Source of the DNA: Eutrophocola sp964601805
GTDB lineage: Bacteria; Pseudomonadota; Gammaproteobacteria; Pseudomonadales; Pseudohongiellaceae
NCBI GenBank assembly: GCA_964601805.1
Contig: CAZROW010000088.1
Span: 1 to 8,961, forward strand
Length of the DNA: 8,961 bases
Direction: 5' to 3'
Below, piece after piece: positions 6,399 through 8,961 of the stretch. Each line of letters opens with the position of its first letter. Within the stretch, counting starts at the first letter, position 1. A program made the translations under genes and the position numbers. The notes under the pieces were generated by a model. The model did not search any database. It had not been told where the DNA came from and worked only from the letters and a program-made list of their open reading frames with translations.

Positions 6399-7214
6399 AT
6401 GAATGGAATGAATGAGATGTATGAAAAAAAACAACAAACAACCGAACACGAGAATTACCTCTACGTCGGTGAAAAACTGGACGACGGGTTTCTGCAACAG
6501 CTTGAACACTATATCTGTTACAAGAAAGGCAAGCTGTTCAAGGCATCCGATAATACAGAGGCCAGGGTAATCATAGAGAACAATGCCATCCGGGTAGTCC
6601 TGGTTGACCAGTTCCTGAATTCCTGGAGCGGCATAGAGTTCATGCGCTGGATGTATTCTTTTGCTTACATTCCAACTATCCTGCTTATTCAGGAAAAAAA
6701 TGCAGTCGTGTTTGAAACAGTAGTTTCACTGGAAGCAGGGGCAGCTGACGCCATCAGTGACGAGGTTTCCGTACGTGAACTGGCAGCACGAATAAAAGCC
6801 TGCAACAGGAAGCAGTTCAGTGAAAACAATTCACTTCTACAGGACCAGCATGGCCCGGGCAAACGCATTGCCAAACCCCTGCACAAGAGACCCCTGTACT
6901 ACACACCCCAAACCAGGCGCCTGTATTTTTCCGATTCAAGCCGCACTGTACTGCATGGCAAGGAAGCAGAACTGCTTGACCTGTTGATCCTGCGTTATCC
7001 TGATTACGTGAACCGGAATGAAATCAGTGAAATGGTATTCCAGCGTGATTGGAATCCCAGGGACAGAAGTATCGATAACCTGATTTACAGGTTACGTAAA
7101 ACTATAGACTGTGATGAGTATGAATGTACCGAGTCGATTATCGAAACCGTGCGAAATGAAGGCTACAAGCTACGCACTCCGATCGGTCTGTTACCAGCTG
7201 AACAGGCCAGCTGA
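6399..7214 (+). CDS. Orphan OmpR/PhoB-type regulator with degenerate receiver
   Basis: 271 aa. ATGs at 6399, 6408 and 6417 are all in frame and none has a good Shine-Dalgarno; an in-frame TGA just upstream makes 6399 the earliest possible. Residues about 18-134 have receiver-domain shape: strand VVLVDQ with D70 at the phosphoacceptor position, IEFMRWM, strand PTILLI and EAGAADAISDEV. The acidic pocket near the first strand is reduced to GE (24-25), the switch Thr/Ser after the fourth strand is replaced by Q98, and the conserved Lys after GAxD is lost (S120-D121). Residues about 165-258 are a good winged-helix Trans_reg_C domain, with GKEAELLDLLI, DRSIDNLIYRLRKTID as the recognition helix and a NEGYKL hairpin. 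It should bind DNA as a transcription factor, probably without canonical phosphorelay. No histidine kinase is adjacent. Targets are unknown. Confidence 0.8.
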   Translation: MNGMNEMYEKKQQTTEHENYLYVGEKLDDGFLQQLEHYICYKKGKLFKASDNTEARVIIENNAIRVVLVDQFLNSWSGIEFMRWMYSFAYIPTILLIQEKNAVVFETVVSLEAGAADAISDEVSVRELAARIKACNRKQFSENNSLLQDQHGPGKRIAKPLHKRPLYYTPQTRRLYFSDSSRTVLHGKEAELLDLLILRYPDYVNRNEISEMVFQRDWNPRDRSIDNLIYRLRKTIDCDEYECTESIIETVRNEGYKLRTPIGLLPAEQAS

Positions 7215-7775
7215 CCTGAGAACATGACATTATCCGGGGAACAACACAGACCCGGATGAAGTGTCCAAAGCCATTTGAAGCCAGCGCAGTACTTTCCAGG
7301 TTTTCTGAAGCGGATTTGTATTTAACAAAAAAGTATCTTGTAATCTGCTTTGCAGGCCTGGCTGGCCCAGGATCCGATGCTACTAGGTCAGGCCATTGTC
7401 TGGACAATAGTTGCTTCCACCTGGAATAACCTTCATTACCTCAGGCGGAAACTCCCCTTGCCTCCCCCTTTTATTCTTTTGTCGTTTTATAGCAGCCTTG
7501 ATGCAAGTTTTTCATGATAAAGAAAACGCTGATGTTCAGGATTGACCAGCCCGGGTTTATTCCGGGAAAGTAATTGGTGAAACCCTGGCCATGTACTGGT
7601 GGCGACTGGCCGTCGAGTGCCGCTTGCCACACGCTATCGCCGCGCTGTAAAACCTGCAGCAATAGACACCGAAACGGGAATTATTTTTGACATTCCAGGG
7701 CGATTATGGACCTAATAGCCCTCATGCCTGCCGGAATCCTTCACTGAATTCCCGCCTAACACTATCCGGAACACT
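7215..7775. other. Long intergenic region with dyads, no gene seen
   Basis: About 560 bp in which short open frames on both strands lack ribosome binding sites and recognisable protein features. Structures seen: ATCCGGG (7232-7238) with CCCGGAT (7251-7257), a 7-bp stem just after the regulator stop but with no T run; ATTGTC-TG-GACAAT (7395-7408), a compact dyad of operator type; GGCCTG near 7355 with CAGGCC near 7389; and CCCGG-GTTTATT-CCGGG near 7550-7566. The last 100 bp carry the promoter candidate for the secreted protein. A small RNA is possible, but nothing identifies one. Confidence 0.35.
7687..7716 (+). promoter_or_regulatory. Candidate sigma70 promoter for the secreted protein gene
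   Basis: A perfect TTGACA (7687-7692) stands 18 nt before CCTAAT (7711-7716), which matches 4/6 of the -10 consensus. Transcription would start near 7723 and leave a leader of about 65 nt before the ATG at 7788. A perfect -35 with a weak -10 often marks activator-independent but moderate promoters; this is pattern matching only. Confidence 0.45.
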
Positions 7776-7787
7776 ATGGAGCTTGCC

Positions 7788-8282
7788 ATGCCGAATTCAC
7801 GTTCTTCACTCAAGCTGGCACTGTGCCTGACATCCCTGCTGACTTCCCCCACCCTGTTCGCACAGAAACCCGCCTGGGTGCCCGTGGCTGAACTGTTGCT
7901 GGGCAGCATGGGCAACGCTGATGCACACCAGATGGCCGAAGTCATGAACCGCTGCACGGCACTGAACATGACCCTGTCCGCCCTGACAGCACAGGAGTCT
8001 CCCGATGTGTCTGCCGGTTATGAAAACCAGGCGCTGAAACTGATCCAGAACGGTATCATGATCGAGATGAACACGGAATTGCAGCGCACCGGGATGGAAC
8101 CTGACATGGAAATCCTTTCCGAAAATGCGATCACCGCGGTCAAGGCTATGCTGGGCACTTACAACCTGTGGCTGGAAGACAATTACAATGAGGGTGGTTC
8201 CTATTTCAATAACGAATTTGAAATAGAAATGAAGGGTTGTGAGCTGGCCACCAAGTTCGTGATGCAGATGGCCAGGCGCTGA
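7788..8282 (+). CDS. Small secreted Met-rich protein, two cysteines, unknown function
   Basis: 164 aa. The ATG at 7788 is preferred over the in-frame ATG at 7776 because GGAG (7778-7781) lies 6 nt before it and the protein then begins with a normal signal peptide (MPNSRSSLK, a Leu-rich core, cleavage after LFA at 25|26). The mature part of about 139 residues is predicted soluble, mostly helical and acidic in its second half. It has two cysteines, C56 and C151, which could form a disulfide in the periplasm. Methionine is frequent: 12 residues in the mature chain by my count. I do not recognise the family. It has its own promoter candidate and faces a convergent gene 27 bp away, so it seems to be a single-gene unit. 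Confidence 0.78.
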   Translation: MPNSRSSLKLALCLTSLLTSPTLFAQKPAWVPVAELLLGSMGNADAHQMAEVMNRCTALNMTLSALTAQESPDVSAGYENQALKLIQNGIMIEMNTELQRTGMEPDMEILSENAITAVKAMLGTYNLWLEDNYNEGGSYFNNEFEIEMKGCELATKFVMQMARR

Positions 8283-8309
8283 TTCACCAGTTATTTACGG
8301 GACAGGTCT

Positions 8310-8804
8310 CTAGCCGGCTCTTTGTAGCAGGTCCAGTCCCTGGGCGTACCACTGCGGCACTTCCCGCCGCTTCCACGTAGCAAACTCCGCTTTTTCGTGA
8401 ATGTAAAATGACCGGTATGCACTCACCGCATCACCCGGTATCTTGAACTGATCCGGCATGGCCTGCACGAAAGGTGTCAACCCCTTGCTCGGCAATGGCA
8501 TGTATTCAATTTCCCTTAACACGTGAATCGAGGCGTGATCCCTGTCGCGCTCATAACGCCAGCAAAATTCCGTGTTTAACGCATAGGCAAGCTGCACCAG
8601 CCAACGAAAATTATCAGCCGACTCCTCGACCCATTTCACACAGGGATGATTGACGTGCGTAGAACGATAAGGGGTTTCAAACCCGCGCTTGTTCAGCGCG
8701 GTACACAGAATCTGCGTGCTTTCCAGAATCATTTTTCCCACGTGCTGGTCACAGTGGTAACGGGCACAGGTCTCAATATCTTTATCAAGGATAAAAATGT
8801 TCAT
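8310..8804 (-). CDS. Conserved protein of unknown function, phage-shared family
   Basis: 164 aa from the ATG at 8802-8804. Longer in-frame starts up to 8879 would add 25 residues that do not look like the family, whose members as I recall begin close to M-x-I-F-x-L-D. No strong Shine-Dalgarno is visible. Conserved-looking blocks run through the protein: ARYHCDQHVGKMILES (14-29), HPCVKW (53-58), FRWLVQLAYAL (66-76), PFVQAMPDQFK (111-121), DAVSAYRSFYIHEKAEF (125-141), WKRREVPQWY (144-153). Cys, His, Asp and Lys in the first block would suit a catalytic or metal site, but no function is established to my knowledge. No signal peptide or membrane segment: cytoplasmic. I recall close relatives in tailed phages and marine bacteria, from memory and not checked. 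Confidence 0.75.
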   Translation of the reverse strand: MNIFILDKDIETCARYHCDQHVGKMILESTQILCTALNKRGFETPYRSTHVNHPCVKWVEESADNFRWLVQLAYALNTEFCWRYERDRDHASIHVLREIEYMPLPSKGLTPFVQAMPDQFKIPGDAVSAYRSFYIHEKAEFATWKRREVPQWYAQGLDLLQRAG

Positions 8805-8961
8805 AATGGTATTACGCCAGTATAAGACAGACGGATGACGGCATACCGCTATATAGAACGGATTCGTGACGTAAATCACAGGACTTCAGGGAATACCCGA
8901 AGCACGGTGGTTTTACCCTGGGGAGATATAGTGGGTTGGGCCTTCAGGGACAAGGGACAAG
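8805..8961. other. Window edge, no gene seen
   Basis: 157 bp upstream of the minus-strand gene. It should contain that gene's promoter; TATACT on the minus strand, about 14 nt before the ATG, is a possible -10 but has no matching -35 and would leave almost no leader. CTTCAGGGA occurs twice (about 8884 and 8942) and a 7-bp unit GGGACAA is tandemly repeated just before the end. No significance can be attached to these. Confidence 0.25.

Noticed and set aside
6146..6415. 89-residue open frame with two hydrophobic stretches before the regulator
   Set aside because: It has no ribosome binding site, lies in AT-rich DNA where hydrophobic codons arise by chance, overlaps the regulator start by 17 nt, and shows no recognisable motif. 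It is more likely the regulator's upstream region than a membrane protein gene.
7232..7257. Hairpin after the regulator stop considered as an intrinsic terminator
   Set aside because: The 7-bp stem is good, but GAAGTG follows instead of a T run, so intrinsic termination is not supported.
7471..7662. 63-residue minus-strand open frame in the intergenic region
   Set aside because: No ribosome binding site, no conserved motif, and it spans a hairpin; no reason to treat it as coding.

Overview
The window looks like chromosomal DNA from a free-living, probably marine, gammaproteobacterium. The best support is a clear rdgC gene, a family largely confined to beta- and gammaproteobacteria. GC content is moderate, Shine-Dalgarno sequences are AGGGG/GGAG-like, and REP-type palindromes are present. 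I see no tRNA, rRNA, CRISPR array, insertion sequence or integrase. The species cannot be named from the sequence alone.

Layout. (1) 118-1581 (+): an exported two-domain metallo-beta-lactamase-fold hydrolase, closed by a strong intrinsic terminator at 1602-1631. (2) 1716-3535 (-): rdgC followed by a ZIP-family metal transporter gene. Each is followed just past its stop codon by one copy of the same REP-like palindrome (2500-2538 and 1677-1715). (3) 3704-5871 (+): a two-gene operon, divergent from rdgC and with its own sigma70-like promoter. It encodes a PurD-like ATP-grasp protein and, through an ATGA overlap, a GNAT/FemAB-type acyltransferase-fold protein. (4) 5872-6398: a non-coding, partly AT-rich stretch with competing hairpins. 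(5) 6399-7214 (+): an orphan OmpR/PhoB-type regulator whose receiver domain has lost most phosphorylation-switch residues. (6) 7215-7787: non-coding, with several dyads and a promoter candidate. (7) 7788-8282 (+): a small secreted Met-rich protein with two cysteines. (8) 8310-8804 (-): a convergent gene for a conserved protein of unknown function that I recall as also occurring in phages. 8805-8961 holds no further gene I can support.

How the genes work together. The one clear functional unit is the ATP-grasp/GNAT pair. The ATP-grasp protein keeps the whole PurD architecture but has altered the purine-pathway substrate motifs, so it is unlikely to be the housekeeping purD. Translational coupling to a GNAT-fold partner resembles the ATP-grasp plus acetyltransferase-fold amidoligase systems predicted by comparative genomics to make unusual peptides, amides or protein tags. 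This is the best candidate here for an undescribed system; substrate and product cannot be read from the sequence. The other genes look like independent housekeeping or accessory units.
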